Shown: piece by piece, positions 22,801 to 53,555 of the stretch
Numbering within the stretch: the stretch's first letter is position 1
How the letters are laid out: every line of letters starts with the position of its first letter
Origin: Crambe crambe
Lineage: Eukaryota; Porifera; Demospongiae; Poecilosclerida; Crambeidae
NCBI GenBank assembly: GCA_963924555.1
Contig: OZ004595.1
Location: forward strand, 5,760,599-5,824,598
Direction of reading: 5' to 3'
DNA: 64,000 bases
The notes under the pieces: model-generated
The model's database searches: none
What the model was told of the DNA's origin: nothing
Seen by the model: the letters and a program-made list of their open reading frames with translations, nothing else
Position numbers and translations under genes: made by a program

Positions 22801-24063
22801 CAATCCCATTTTCTTACACCTGTGTAAAAAATCTACTAGCTTCTAGGAATCATTGCTATTTATTTATTTTTTATTATAAGTTTATTTGTACAGCTCTTTG
22901 CTGTGGAAGTGGGATTATGGTTTGGAGTTTCTATCACGAGTTCTAAATGGCTAGCTAGCTAGGTCATTACAACACATTCCATAAATTCCAGTCCATCACA
23001 AGTCAAAGATGCCACTAATTAATTATTCATGAATAATGATATTGACTTTGCCTATGAATCCCCAAATCCCCATCTCATAATGTCAAATTTGGTTTTGATG
23101 AGAAGGCTCATGCTCTAGCCAGAGTCATCTAAGGGTTGTCACTGGATCATGGACACCCTGTCTCTCTATCACATAGTTACTTTAGACCTCAGTTTAATTG
23201 TATGATCTCTGATACAAGGAATTTGGACTCCTAACAGAAATAGGCCTGCAGCGGTTCTTATGCACTTTTATTTGTACAAATTAAAGTGTTATGAATCTTA
23301 TCAAAAAGAATCAGGTGGTTATAGAGCGTAATCATAAATCAAGGAAGTGTGATGTAAGCCATGTTTAGCTGTCTTCCAAAGAAGTAATCTTCATTCTTAC
23401 CATTCCACAGGTATTCCTTAAATGCCAGAGTTGTAATATTGACCGCTGTGAATCTGGCTACAACACAGGGGAGCGGGTTATTCACATTGCTAGTAACTCA
23501 TAGAGTTTGATAAATAAATAAAAACCAGTAGCAATAATAACTTTCAGTGAAAACTATTCACTATAATTTGGATTGAAAAAAATATATATACAACTTACTT
23601 GATAATGTTTCATCAAAGTCATAGGGTATGATACTATTGGGCCAGTCACGTGCTGAGGCTTCACTATCTGATTCTGCAAAAAAGAAGAAAATTAATTATA
23701 TTAATCCTGCAACAAAATTCATGAAGATAAAGGTTTATATTTAGAATTCATTGAATTCTAAAATTTAAATCGAGAATCAGTATAGAAAGTCTAAAAGCTG
23801 CGGGTGATTTTGTATTTTGCAGTAAAGCAGCTAGTGGATTCATTTGTTATCTACCTGACTGATTCTTGCAGTGTATAATAATATCTAGTTAGTAGTTATC
23901 ACTGACCTGATGCAGAAGAACACAATAATACTGGGGGTATGCCCCTCTTAATTGAGTTGCTGCAGCAGCTCCGTCCAAAGAGCGAGAGCTGCAAGATGCA
24001 GCATAGCACCACGAAAAGTGGTGAGAAAGACTGCCTGCGCCAAGGTGGACTTACATCACCCAT
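19877..24063 (-). CDS. Secreted pseudo-astacin CUB-EGF-EGF-CUB protein, paralogue A (10 exons)
   Basis: Model: complement(join(19877..20331, 20492..20623, 20680..20814, 20898..21052, 21436..21688, 21887..22120, 22195..22308, 23401..23457, 23599..23673, 23907..24063)), 588 aa with all phases closing. Residues 1-35 form a signal peptide. Residues about 62-165 match the N-terminal lobe of astacin/tolloid proteases: [11 protein letters not shown], then ENC-type strands [17 protein letters not shown]. At the zinc helix the sequence is [13 protein letters not shown] (154-166), with Ser156 and Arg160 where catalytic His residues should be. The C-terminal lobe with the Met-turn is absent, replaced by a 45-residue Ser/Asn-rich linker. 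CUB1 (about 215-349, four Cys), EGF1 (357-394), Ca-binding EGF2 (DINEC start, 394-438) and CUB2 (439-560) follow. A basic C-terminus ([14 protein letters not shown]) ends it. EGF modules are flanked by phase-1 introns. Probably an extracellular binding protein, not a protease. Confidence 0.88.
21308..21420. mobile_element. TGGAACCTC-type palindromic repeat in an intron of gene A
   Basis: CAGTGAAACCTCAAAATAAT then GGACACACTTTTTG, GAGAGGTTGTCTGAG and TGTCCTTTATGGAAGG follow the family order. It lies in the intron 21053-21435 that splits CUB1. Confidence 0.6.
22309..23400. other. Intron of gene A, no nested feature
   Basis: AT-rich 1.1-kb intron between the exon at 22195-22308 and that at 23401-23457. 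No ORF, RNA gene or clear repeat was recognised. Confidence 0.5.
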
Positions 24064-24328
24064 TGCTCTTGAAGTTTTTTTGTTTTGTTTTTGGTGGGAA
24101 TGTTATCTGCCCATGGCACATGTTGTTATGATTATGCGGTTTTATTCACTGCCCATGCGCAGGAAACTGCCACGCCCATTTTGCATAAGCATAATAATAA
24201 TAATGATCATGAAAATCAGTACAGAAAGTGTTCTAATAGCTACATTAGCTGCAGCAAAAATAAACTATGGGGGAAGTTCCTTGGGTATTTTTAGTCCTGT
24301 TCATAAATCAGTGTATCTGTCCAAATGC
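24064..24328 (-). promoter_or_regulatory. Spacer between tandem genes: 3' end of B, promoter of A
   Basis: 265 bp between the gene B stop and the gene A start. TTTATT at 24141-24146 is a minus-strand AATAAA suited to gene B. CCATGCGCAGG and CCACGCCC just downstream could belong to the gene A promoter. Confidence 0.45.
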
Positions 24329-27283
24329 TTATGAAAGCCACCCGTCTCGTGAACGGTATGGAACCTTTGTACCTCTCACATCGACAAAATAGATATCATC
24401 TGTTGTCAGTTGGTCGAAAGGAACCTGAGTATAGGAAACTCTGAACCCAGTGTATTGGTTGTTCTCACTCCTGACACGAAACCTAAAGTATGTGCTGGTC
24501 TTGTTGAGGATGTAAGTAATGCCATGGTTGTGCCCACACATTCTCTTCTGATTGGGGAAACGTCCGTGCTCTAACTTCAGGTAATCAGTCCGGCACTCTT
24601 CACTTGCAAAGATATCAAAGAATTCGAGATTCACTCTTAGGCTGTGGTCGGGCCATATCGACACATTCCAGATACAGTTCTGTGACTCTTGATAAGGGGC
24701 AGGGTAGTTAAAATTGCTGATTGTTCCTGATGAGTCATTTCTCTGAATATCACACACTGCAAGGAAGAAATGGATCGGTCAGTTGATGATAATAATATAA
24801 GATAGGTACCCAGGCCTGCTTTTTTGTGAGGTGGGCCTGGGTACGAGACTAGCTATAAAGAGATTGACTTATTAACCCTATCATTGATTGTTCGGTATAC
24901 ATGCACTACATGGCTGGCTAGATTGTTTGCAATGCATCCTTTTACCATGCCAATGACGGCCATTTTTGGTGCACAATTTGTGTTATGCTCTATGGAGATT
25001 ATGCAGAAGATGCATGCAAACACTCTATTTTGTAAAGTGGGTGTGGCAGTCTCTTTGCACATAATTTTTTTCCCCCTCTCACCAAAACATGTTCTCTGGT
25101 CGAAGCCAAGTTTGAACCCAGCTCTGCAGAAACACTTGTATGAGCCTACAGTGTTTTCACACTTTTGATTGCAACCATCTGTTTTTGTTAGGCACTCGTC
25201 GATATCTGAAGGGGAAAGGATAACAGAAGGTTAGCTACTCACATGATGCAAATGGAGACTTTACCTTGACAGACTTCTCCTGTGAGAGAGTATCCAGCCC
25301 TACAACTGCATGTGTGCCTCCTGTAAAAATCATTAGTGCAGACCTGATCACATCCTCCATTGTCGACAGAACAAGGATCCACACTACTCTGATCTACATA
25401 AATCATGAGTTATAGCTTGATATTGGATGGGATCATGTACAGAGAGACAGAGAGACAGACAGACAGACGGACAGACAAATAAATTGGAGGATCATAATTA
25501 TAACTTTTCTTACTTAATATTTCATAGCTGAGATTAAAGCCCCTCCCAGTGTACGTGTCATCAGTGTGGAAGTGAAGGACTATTGCCTCTGTCTTCAAGT
25601 GCAGCTCTTGGAAGGTGTCGTAATTCAGATCACTCAGAGCTGGCTCGGAGCATAATTTCCTGTTCCTGCATGTGTACATAGCTACATAAACAGGGCTGGG
25701 GGTGGGGGTGGTGAAGAAATTTTAGTGGAACAAGTGTGTCCATTATCCAGATTATCCCCTATTAAAATGTGGACACTTTTCTCTAAGTAGCTAATCAGTT
25801 AACCTGTTCAATCAGGACACTTTCCTAAACTATTATGTTTTGATGAAGTGAACAACTGTAACTGGTCATATGTACTTTTATATATATAATAGTCTAATAC
25901 CTCAAGATCGTCCCTTGTGAGTCGACATCGAAGACATCCAAAAAGTCATAATTACAGCTAGAAGGCGTGGTGCCTTCTATATCCACGTCAGCAAATATCA
26001 CCCTCACAGAATAGCCCTCTGGGGGCTTGATCTTCCAGAAACACTCATGATGTGAAGGATAGTAACTGGGATAATTGGGAGACTGAATAATTCCACCACC
26101 GAATACTCCTAGACCGTTATTTGCAGTCAAGTTTACTGACACTATTCCACCACACTGCCCTGCAGTAGCAATCATGTTCATAAGCAATAGCCACCATGCA
26201 ACTTTAAATAACTTCATGTACTAATGAATACCTTGCTAAAACTATTACCATTATTATTACTATAGAATCTGCTATGGTATGATCTGGAGATGTAGACTTT
26301 AATCAGTGTGTGATAATCTTACTTTCACATGAAGTACTTTCCCCTGTAACTCTAAGAATGCTGCGTAGGATCTCACTTATCACTGACTCTTCTGTGCAGG
26401 AGTTTGCTAAGACTGTGGGTTGTGGTCCTGAAGACTGCTCTATACAACACCTTGATCAAGAAAATCATGATTACGGAATTGTAATCCGAACCTGGGCACT
26501 AATTCCTCACCTTTCCTCACTTCCATTCACTTTGAATAGGATGTATTGAGTCTCAGAAGTTTTGGGGACAAAAATGAAGCAAGTTTGATCTTCCACTTTC
26601 CTGACAGCAGAGATGATCTTCTCTTTGGTAGACACTGTATAGGTACATATTATGTATCATTACAGTCATTATGAAGCAACAACAACAACAACAACAATAA
26701 CAACAACTACAACAACAACAACAATAACAACAACTACAACAACAACAATAACAACAACAACAACAAACAAATAAAAATGAAAGAAACAGTGATCAAGTGG
26801 ATCCCTTGAAGGATCTGAACGAGATAAGCTATTAGCAGAATAACGTATCATAGCTGTATCTATAGGATAGGTCTCTTATACTAAACATATGGAGCTAGCT
26901 GGGCACATCCTGCAGGCAGCATGTATTGTAATTCATTGCTTACATGTACTTGGTAATGAATCATCAAAGCTATAAGGTACGACATTATAAGACCAAGTAG
27001 GTACTTCACTGCTTGATTCTGCATAATTTAAATACAAGAAAATTCATCTTCGGCCATCCTGTAGCTTTAATTTTGGGCGTCCAAATATGTTTCATGCAGT
27101 ACGGCTATAGAAATTTGACTGGTTGCACTAACCTGAAGCAGGACACAGCAAAGTACTGCTGCCTTGCCTCTTCTCCCTGTGTATGGCAGAGCAGCTGCCC
27201 CATCCAACGAGGGAAAGCTGGAACATGAAGAAGAGCACCAGAGCAAGTGGAGAGAAAAGTTGTTTTTGCCTTGAATCACCCAT
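24329..27283 (-). CDS. Secreted pseudo-astacin CUB-EGF-EGF-CUB protein, paralogue B (9 exons)
   Basis: Model: complement(join(24329..24756, 25083..25205, 25265..25393, 25514..25665, 25901..26159, 26323..26439, 26521..26634, 26950..27018, 27133..27283)), 513 aa with all phases closing. A signal peptide (core [16 protein letters not shown], residues 13-28) is followed by REKR (36-39), a furin-type site. The astacin N-lobe remains: [11 protein letters not shown] and [16 protein letters not shown]. The zinc helix reads [15 protein letters not shown] (131-145), with Ser133 and Arg137 replacing the first two His ligands and no third ligand or Met-turn. CUB1 (about 153-287, Cys-Gly-Gly start), EGF1 (293-330), Ca-EGF2 (DIDEC start, 331-372) and CUB2 (373-490) follow. 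Exon boundaries and phases match gene A, except that B lacks A's 57-nt exon and A's long linker. The CUB-EGF-CUB order is shared with tolloids and MASP/C1r/C1s; the astacin remnant favours a tolloid/BMP1-like origin. Confidence 0.88.
25440..25481. repeat. (GACA)n microsatellite
   Basis: AGAGAGACAGAGAGACAGAC followed by further GACA/GACG units, in the intron between the CUB1 and EGF1 exons of gene B. Confidence 0.8.
25721..25840. mobile_element. Degenerate palindromic repeat in an intron of gene B
   Basis: AGTGGAACAAGTGTGTCCAT, TATTAAAATGTGGACAC and CTCTAAGTAGCTAATCAG resemble rearranged parts of the TGGAACCTC family. It sits in the intron splitting CUB1, the same intron that carries a copy in gene A. 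Confidence 0.4.
26677..26767. repeat. (ACA)n trinucleotide microsatellite
   Basis: About 30 imperfect CAA/ACA units interrupted by AATAAC and TAC, within the intron 26635-26949 of gene B. Confidence 0.9.
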
Positions 27284-27871
27284 TGTCTTGCAGTCTTGCA
27301 GGAAATGTGATCTAACCTAACCACACTCTTCTTTTATAATGAACTGATGAACTAGTGAGCAATGCCCACAGCCACAAGTGTGCATAAAATTATTTCCATC
27401 TTTTTGTGGATGGAGGTAATGATAGATAGAGACAACAACCACACCTGTTTTCTTGTCAGACAAAATTTCCTACTTCTCTTTAGACTATTTTGATTACAAA
27501 ATCTTCAGAATCTGGAGGCAAATTTCCTCATTCTCCCCTTGATCATAAAATTACAGATCCAAAGGGATTCATTATTGCCACATAATCAACAGTAAGTTTA
27601 CGCTGGTTTTCCTCCTTCTTGGCTTCTGATCAAATCAGCAAGACTCAAGATGTAAGATTTCCTCTTTTCCTCCTTCAAACAATCATTGAACTAGTCGTAA
27701 TCAACATGACCCAAATTAAAAAGCTGACTGGTGAGACAAGATGCATCTCCTAGCTAATATAGGGTAGCAATGGGGCTCCATACAGAAGCCATGCGCATGC
27801 GCGCTTCACAAACAGTGAAGTGCATGCGCGTGCGAGCGCGCGACTGCAATGCCCCGCGCGCGCCGACTATA
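27284..27871. promoter_or_regulatory. Divergent promoter interval gene B / GTF2H2 with NRF-1 palindrome
   Basis: 588 bp between divergent start codons. TGCGCATGCGCG at 27792-27803 is a full NRF-1 consensus. A hairpin is formed by GCGCATGCGCGCTTCAC and GTGAAGTGCATGCGCGTGC around a short AAACA loop (27793-27832), and a CG-rich stretch (GCCCCGCGCGCGCCG) abuts the GTF2H2 start. This GC island stands out from the AT-rich surroundings and is the likely GTF2H2 promoter. Confidence 0.6.
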
Positions 27872-47051
<19,180 letters not shown>

Positions 47052-50020
47052 CTCTACGTACATCACTGACTATTCCAGACACTCTATAAATAGCCACAAT
47101 TAGTTTCCTATTAGGCTCTATAATGAACACAACAGCTGGTCCTGATGTGTCCTCCTTTATTGTGCATTTTGTTATAACAATGATAATGTTATATAATATT
47201 ATTATTGAGCTTCAATGATAATGATAATGATAATGTTATTCAGAGTTTGCTGGTTTTTACTCACAAGACTTGAGGGCAACTAACTCTCTATACCACATTG
47301 TTCTGAGTTACTTTTTTGCTTTGATGTATATAGCACTTCCAGATAAGATCATCAGTATTTACAAACTAATCAGTTTGGATCGGACCTACAAATAACTGTG
47401 ATATGAAAAACAGTTATCATTTCCAATTGATGGGATTAAGGACCCTTTTCTTTCTACCTCAAAGATCACTTCCTTCCTAATGCAATATTTCTACCATTTT
47501 TCAGGCTGTAAATTTGAAAATAGTTCTGTATTGCATATATAACCACCTATTATAACCACCTATCCTGCTTTAAGAGGTTACCTCCCTACTAAGAACAAAA
47601 GGTTGGGTTCCAAGTGTGTCCATTATTCAGAGGTTACCACTGTGTTATAAGTATGGTCAGTGGCTGTGTTGCTATAGCTACAGTGGCTGATGAATTGGCC
47701 ATGAGCATTAGTAGCCTATTCTGGACTAATTGCTTCCCTGTTCACTCCCTGTCATTGTGTTTGCCTCACACGTCCAAATCCTTATCTACCTACAAATTGC
47801 TCTCCTGTTTTTCTCCAATCTGAAGGCACATAAACACTATTATATTGCTGAGCTGGTGTTTTGTTTCTGCTTCATTGGTGTGCTATCTTGTATTTCAGCT
47901 CAGATGCTGGGCATTTTCCATTGGTGTGCTCATCAGATGTGGATCAATTGCTGAGCTTTCTCTTTTTTTTTATTAGTGTGCTAAGCTAGATGCTGGGCCT
48001 TTCCCATTGGTGTGCTCATCTTGTATTGTTTCAGCTAAACAGCATGGTGCATTATGCGTGCTGAGATCATCTATCATGTTTAGTTTTACAACTTTCACTG
48101 GAATAAGTTTTGAATTCTTGACTTTGTTTTCACTATCAATGTGTATATTGCGCTTCTAATAACAGGGAGAATGCAATCACAGTGAATGGACACTTTTGGG
48201 CCAGGAGGAAATCAGACAGGCTTCCTTATTTATAGTATCCATGCTCCATTAGGTTGTGTACAGCATGTTATGAACTAAACACTTAGCCTATACCATTAAA
48301 AGTTTTAATTATCATTCTTCTAAAATTACTTTTAGTTCATGGATTTAGAATCTTGCCTTGCAAACTTTTGACTTTTTGAATCGTATTCCATTGGGAGATT
48401 CACTACCACTGCTGTGAGAGTTATCCCAGGGAGAATTACAACTTCTGTGGCACGTGCTATGGTGCTATATTCCATAATTATTATACTAGGAGAGAGTTGA
48501 GGGCCATATAAGAAGATTGATCCAGTAATGGTGTATCTGGGGGTTTAGATAAGCTTACCAGTATCCATCAAAAGATAAGGCTTATATGCCGTTATTATAA
48601 GCCACAAAACCACATAATAATCATGATTCCAATTAGACTCTTAGTATGACAGCATTAAAGCTTATGGTCTGCTATTGGCATCATTGAAAAGAATGAGTGA
48701 ATCCAGATTTAATATTAACAGTGGGGACTTCTCAATGCAGGCGCTTTGGGGCAAGAAAAGGAAGAAAGAAAGGTTCCTAATTGGTGGGGGACTGTCTTTT
48801 GAATTAAGTACACATTTAATATAATTATTTACAAGAACAAGTTTCCTGGTTATGGATTTTGAAGTTTGAGTGAGTTCCACCACATTGAGAGAGCCAGTGA
48901 GTTGAACCACATTGAAAACTACAATTAGAGATAAGCCTCAATTATAGACCATCTCAACAGGATGACCCCGGCTTCATAGTGAGTGGATTCTTGTGGTGGA
49001 AAAAGTACTTGAGCTCATTACTTTAATTTCACTACTGGATATGGACGGGGTGGGTGGGTGGGTTGAACGGATTGATTCAAAATGGAACAGAAGTTGACCA
49101 CGTCAAGACCCACAGTCATAGTATGCAGCATTGTGGTGAGGAACAAGAGTACTACTTTCACTGGTTAAGGGACTATAATCATATTCATAGTTTAACACCT
49201 TCCAGTAATAATATTTATTGTTGGTATAATCAGTCAATGAAAGCTATCAGTAAAACTGTGAACTGTACCAAGGTCTCCTAAGCTGTTGATTAAGCTGTTC
49301 CTCTTATGCTGAAATGAGGATACTTCCTGTAATGATGTGTATGTCTATTGTGAGCTCTGCCACTCACCTCTGAAATGAGGAAGCCCCTTTGTAATTAAGG
49401 CACTATTAATTTTATTGTGTATGTCTATTGTGGGTTCTGTGGTTCTGCCAAGCAATCAATCCACTTGCCCAATCAATCACAGAAACGAGGGAGCCCCTGT
49501 GTCATTAGGCAGCAATAACGCGCGAATGTGTAGTCTATAGCATTGTGGGTTCTGACCACTGTACGATTACCAGTAGTGACATGCGTCAATCCTGTGATAT
49601 CCAAACCAACAGTGTGCTCTCATAGAAAGGTAACTGTGTTATAATTAGTTTAGACCTATTTTGGGGGATCAAGTGTTGTGGCTTAATTCAACATTCTACA
49701 GTTAGTCTGCCAAATATAGTACACTTGATAGTAAAACTATAAATCCCGCCTTTTTTTTTTTTAAGCATGTTTGTTGCACGTTTGCTATTACATGATAGTT
49801 TTACATCAATAATATTTATTTTTTAATAACTGCCAGCAGAAATTTCTTCATAATATTGTCAATAATAATAATACGTTAATCCACACACAAAATGATAACA
49901 AAACTGAGAGAAAATAAAGTGCCATTTACAGGCTGCGTTACCTGTCCATAATAAGTGCAGGAACAACAAAAAAAGGCATGACACAAACATTTGCACACAT
50001 ACACTCAAAAAAAATGCATC
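47052..50020. other. Convergent 3-kb spacer GTF2H2 / scaffold gene
   Basis: Mostly unique AT-rich sequence without a supported gene. It contains a TGGAACCTC-family copy (47565-47645), GTATGTCTATTGTGGGTTCT-like duplications around 49330-49450, and a minus-strand AATAAA (TTTATT at 49815-49820) about 200 nt past the stop of the scaffold gene. Confidence 0.55.
47565..47645. mobile_element. TGGAACCTC-type repeat fragment
   Basis: TTTAAGAGGTTACCTCCCTA, AAGAACAAAAGGTTGGGTTC, CAAGTGTGTCCATTATTCAG, AGGTTACCACTGTG: the typical 3' half of the family. Confidence 0.6.
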
Positions 50021-52843
50021 TTACAGAACGCCATAATGAGTTACTTGCTTTGATGAGTTCTGTGTTGAAGATTTAGAGTTATTTCTCCTTCTGTGAGGAG
50101 CGGCATGGTCACAAGGCTCCATCTTGGGTGGACTTGCATGTGATCTGTTTGTTAAGTTACTACTGATGTGGTTGGTGGCGTTGCTAAACGCACTGCTGTA
50201 GGATCGAACCACACCAGGATTGATAGTTCCAAGCTTGATGGTCACTGTAGGATTCTCTCTCTTTGATCGTTTTTCTAATTCCTTTTGCAGTTTCTTGTCC
50301 ACTACTGGGACAACATACGTTTTCCCCTTGTGTTTTATGATCAGGGGTGCAGTTTTTTTGCCTTGTGTAGAGCTGTGCCGTCTTTCAAGGTTTGCTCGCT
50401 GGCCTGGAGAAGAAGCAGGAGAGACCGTTGTTTGACTTCTTCTCTCGGGAGAGAGACAAGCGTTAGAAGATGGTAGATAATCCACATAGTCCTCTGGCAC
50501 TCCAGCAGGGAATCCCTTGGCAGGCGGAGGGTAATTTCCTTTTGATGCGACCTTTTCTGATCTCCTCTTCCTATAACCATTTGTAATTGGCTCTGATAAT
50601 TTCCTATGCTGTCTGTAAACGAGGGACTCTGGTGACTTCGATAAACTCAGACTTTGTGATTTGCCTCTGCAAGTCGGTGATTTCAAGCCAGCCCCTTCTG
50701 CCCTCTTACAAGTGGACGAACGATCACTTTCGGCTTCATCGTTGCTGACGGGTTTGGCAGTTGAATCCTGGGAACCTCGGGAATCTTCAGACGCTTTCGA
50801 AATGTAAATCGTATCTTGTTGTGCCAAATATTCTTCTTTACAATCATCCAAAGTTTCGTAAGTGTGATCCTGAAAATCAGTCGCCGTTCTGCTCGGTCTT
50901 CGAGGAGGGGGAACAGGAGGAGGAGTGTTGTACATCATACCATCAGATCCGGAACTGTGTGATCTCTTTGACTGCTGCGAGTTCATAGACCGTTTGCTCT
51001 CTATCGATCTCTCAAGTGGATTTTCTGCAGCTGCTGTTGGACTGGAAGGTAAAGAGCGATCTTGATGCTCCAATCTATAGTGTGGTCTAATTTTGAGTTC
51101 TTCATTTCTTTTCCGGAGTGCCATCACATCTATCGTGTCATCAATGCAAATCACCGAAGCTGAATCACCTGCCACATTGTTGAAGATGAAGTTTCCAAAA
51201 TCACTGTCCACTTCAGTATCGGTCTCCCAGTAACTGGTATAACCACCTTCCTCAGCAAAGGTGACATCATCGAAATGTGGTACGTTGTGGATAGTCTCAA
51301 AATACATTCCAAGACGATATTTAGGACCAGCCCTTGGAATATTTCCTTTCAATTCTTCCAATTTGTCAGTGGTAATCTGAGAAGAGAGAGAGAGAGAGAG
51401 AGAGAGGATATTAAGTTAAGTGATGTGCTGCTTGGGGAATGCATGACAAATCATTACTATATTTATTCTGCAAAGCCTTTTATACTTCATTAGTAAGTCA
51501 TGTATCCTATGGTGCATTGACCAAATAACTCTCTGAGCATCTGTTCTCTCCCCCAAATTCTTCATTCTCTCCTAATTGGACAACTATTTAGGGAAATACT
51601 TGAGGTTAGGGTAGACCAGACTATAGCCAAAGAGTTTGTTTTTCACAAGTTGAGCAGTGATTAGCAGATAGCAGGGAGCCTACAGACAAGGAAGGGCAAT
51701 GGTACAGCTGTTCCTACCCAATTAGCCATTCCTATTGCATATTCATTATGTTTGCAAATGAAGAAATTGTGCATCTTTCACTGTTCATGCCAATTCACTT
51801 GTTGCATAACACTATCAGTGCACCAATGTTATAACTTTTGTGATAATCTAGAAATTGAAAGAGCATTCAACTCTCCCAACCAGCAATAGTCCACGGCATT
51901 AATGTATGCATCTCACTTGATAACTTAGTGAATCTGCCTAGCATTCACCCATGCACGAGTAGCAACCTGTCAGTCTACAGTTCCCTCAACTGATAGCCAT
52001 TACAAACCTGAGCCATTGCCACTATGTGTGTCTATTGGAGACTCTATTCACTCTCCATTAACAGCAAAGAAGCTCTGATCAGGCCTATGCTCCAAGCTCA
52101 TAGAGAAAACTAGTTGATAATGGGTGAGATGAAATGCATGCAAGTTGTTTTTAAAGCTGAAGCTATATAGCCTATAGCAGTACCAGTTGTTAGCAATAAG
52201 ATATACACCTCGCATGCCTTCACAAAAGGGGTGGATGAAAAAATATGGAGTAGATAAAGCTATAGAAAATCTTGACACTGCTACTACTGATGTAAAGCAT
52301 TCTGCATACCAACCCTTTAAGCCACACAATGCAGCAATGCTGTAGTGAGGACACTGAGACTGTCTAGGACTCTTAGCCTCAGGGTAAAAGATTATCAAAC
52401 CACTACTAGATAGGAAAGATAAACGTTTTAGACACTTAAATGCCAAGTGACCACATATATCAATTTTGCAGTGAACACAGTACTGCAAAACCCAGCAGCT
52501 GCAATAGCCATCTAAAAATGTAACTGTTTAGCTAGCTAAACGGGTCCTTACAAATTTTATTTACAAGAAAAGGTTAGAAGATTAGCTAGATACTGTCACA
52601 TAGGCTGTTGAGACCATGGAGTGGACAACTACCAGTTGGCCAAATCAATTTTTTTTTCTCTCACAATACTTTTAAGTCGACTACTCTACCGTAGAATGGA
52701 TAGGTAGCTAGCTCGAGTGTGTGTCGGATTGCTAAATATATTTTAATATAAAAAGTCAGTTAATTAACCAGCTAGCTAGCTAGCTAAATTTGCATGCTAG
52801 CTCAACTTACCAGATAATCGGGATTTTCTTCCACCATCATCAT
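50021..52843 (-). CDS. Unrecognised 462-aa disordered scaffold-like protein (2 coding exons)
   Basis: Model: complement(join(50021..51376, 52811..52843)); phase 0 is kept across the 1.43-kb intron. The tiny first exon encodes 11 residues (MMMVEENPDYL) and includes NPDY, an NPxY-type PTB-binding motif. Residues 17-110 are the only part that looks folded or conserved, rich in acidic and aromatic residues (FETIHNVPHFDDVTF, GGYTSYWETDTEVDSDFGNF). The rest is Ser/Arg/Pro-rich and probably disordered. It has PPPVPPPRR (163-171), a likely class II SH3 ligand, and several tyrosines in acidic contexts (DHTYETLDD, DTIYIS, DYVDYLP). These suggest an adaptor downstream of tyrosine kinases, but that is inference and I do not recognise a family. 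Two in-frame Met codons follow the first; the first is used. Confidence 0.75.
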
Positions 52844-53100
52844 CTTGTCGTTTTGAGCGCAGGGGATGTTCTTTGGCAACGAGACACACGGGAGTAGCCC
52901 ACTTCAGCACTCCAGAAAAAAAAAAAGTTGTGCCCACAATAAACAACAACACTCAAGTTCGCTCTTTACGCGCGAATGCTGTCCGTTCTGCGGATTTGCA
53001 GAATGGCTTGTTGCATTTTATAGTGCCGGGGGCGCAAAGAGGGGTTGCCCCTATAGAGGGGCGTGGTTTGAGATTCATTTCCGCGCGGAAAAAAAAAATT
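52844..53100. promoter_or_regulatory. GC-richer 5' flank of the scaffold gene
   Basis: The 250 bp upstream of the start contain ACGCGCGAATGC, GTGCCGGGGGCGC, GGGGCGTGG and TTCCGCGCGGAA (a short palindrome at about 53080-53091), unlike the AT-rich surroundings. This is the probable promoter and 5' UTR. Confidence 0.5.
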
Positions 53101-53555
53101 GACAATGAAAATTTTATATGACTGGTGTGAGGCAAGGAAATTTGATTGAAACATTGTCCCATGTGACTCTGCAGGTATTATTTGGAAGCATCAGGTCAGA
53201 ATTTGCAGTTTTTCTTTGAGGATGACAACAGAGAGCCAATACTATCCAGAATGGGATGAGCACAATGAAGTATACTATTATAAAGAAACAGAGAAACATT
53301 ATTAATTTCATCACAATACTAACTTATGCACTGGTTTCTTGCTAATAGTGGATAAGAATGAGGACTTATTTTGAAGACTCTTCAATTAACCCATTAATTA
53401 AAGGGGCTTGTCTGGCACGGTGGATGAACAGTAACCATCTATCAAACATTAACAGTTAACTTCTTTGGTAGTGTTAACACTGTGACTTTAGTCTCCAACC
53501 CACCCATAAATTGTACAACGCAACAGAATTAACCATTTCATAGAAGATGATCACT

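Noticed and set aside
53114..53314. 66-aa minus-strand ORF with a hydrophobic N-terminus, like a small secreted or membrane peptide
   Set aside because: No homology, no splice partner, and similar AT-rich hydrophobic ORFs arise by chance; kept only as a note.
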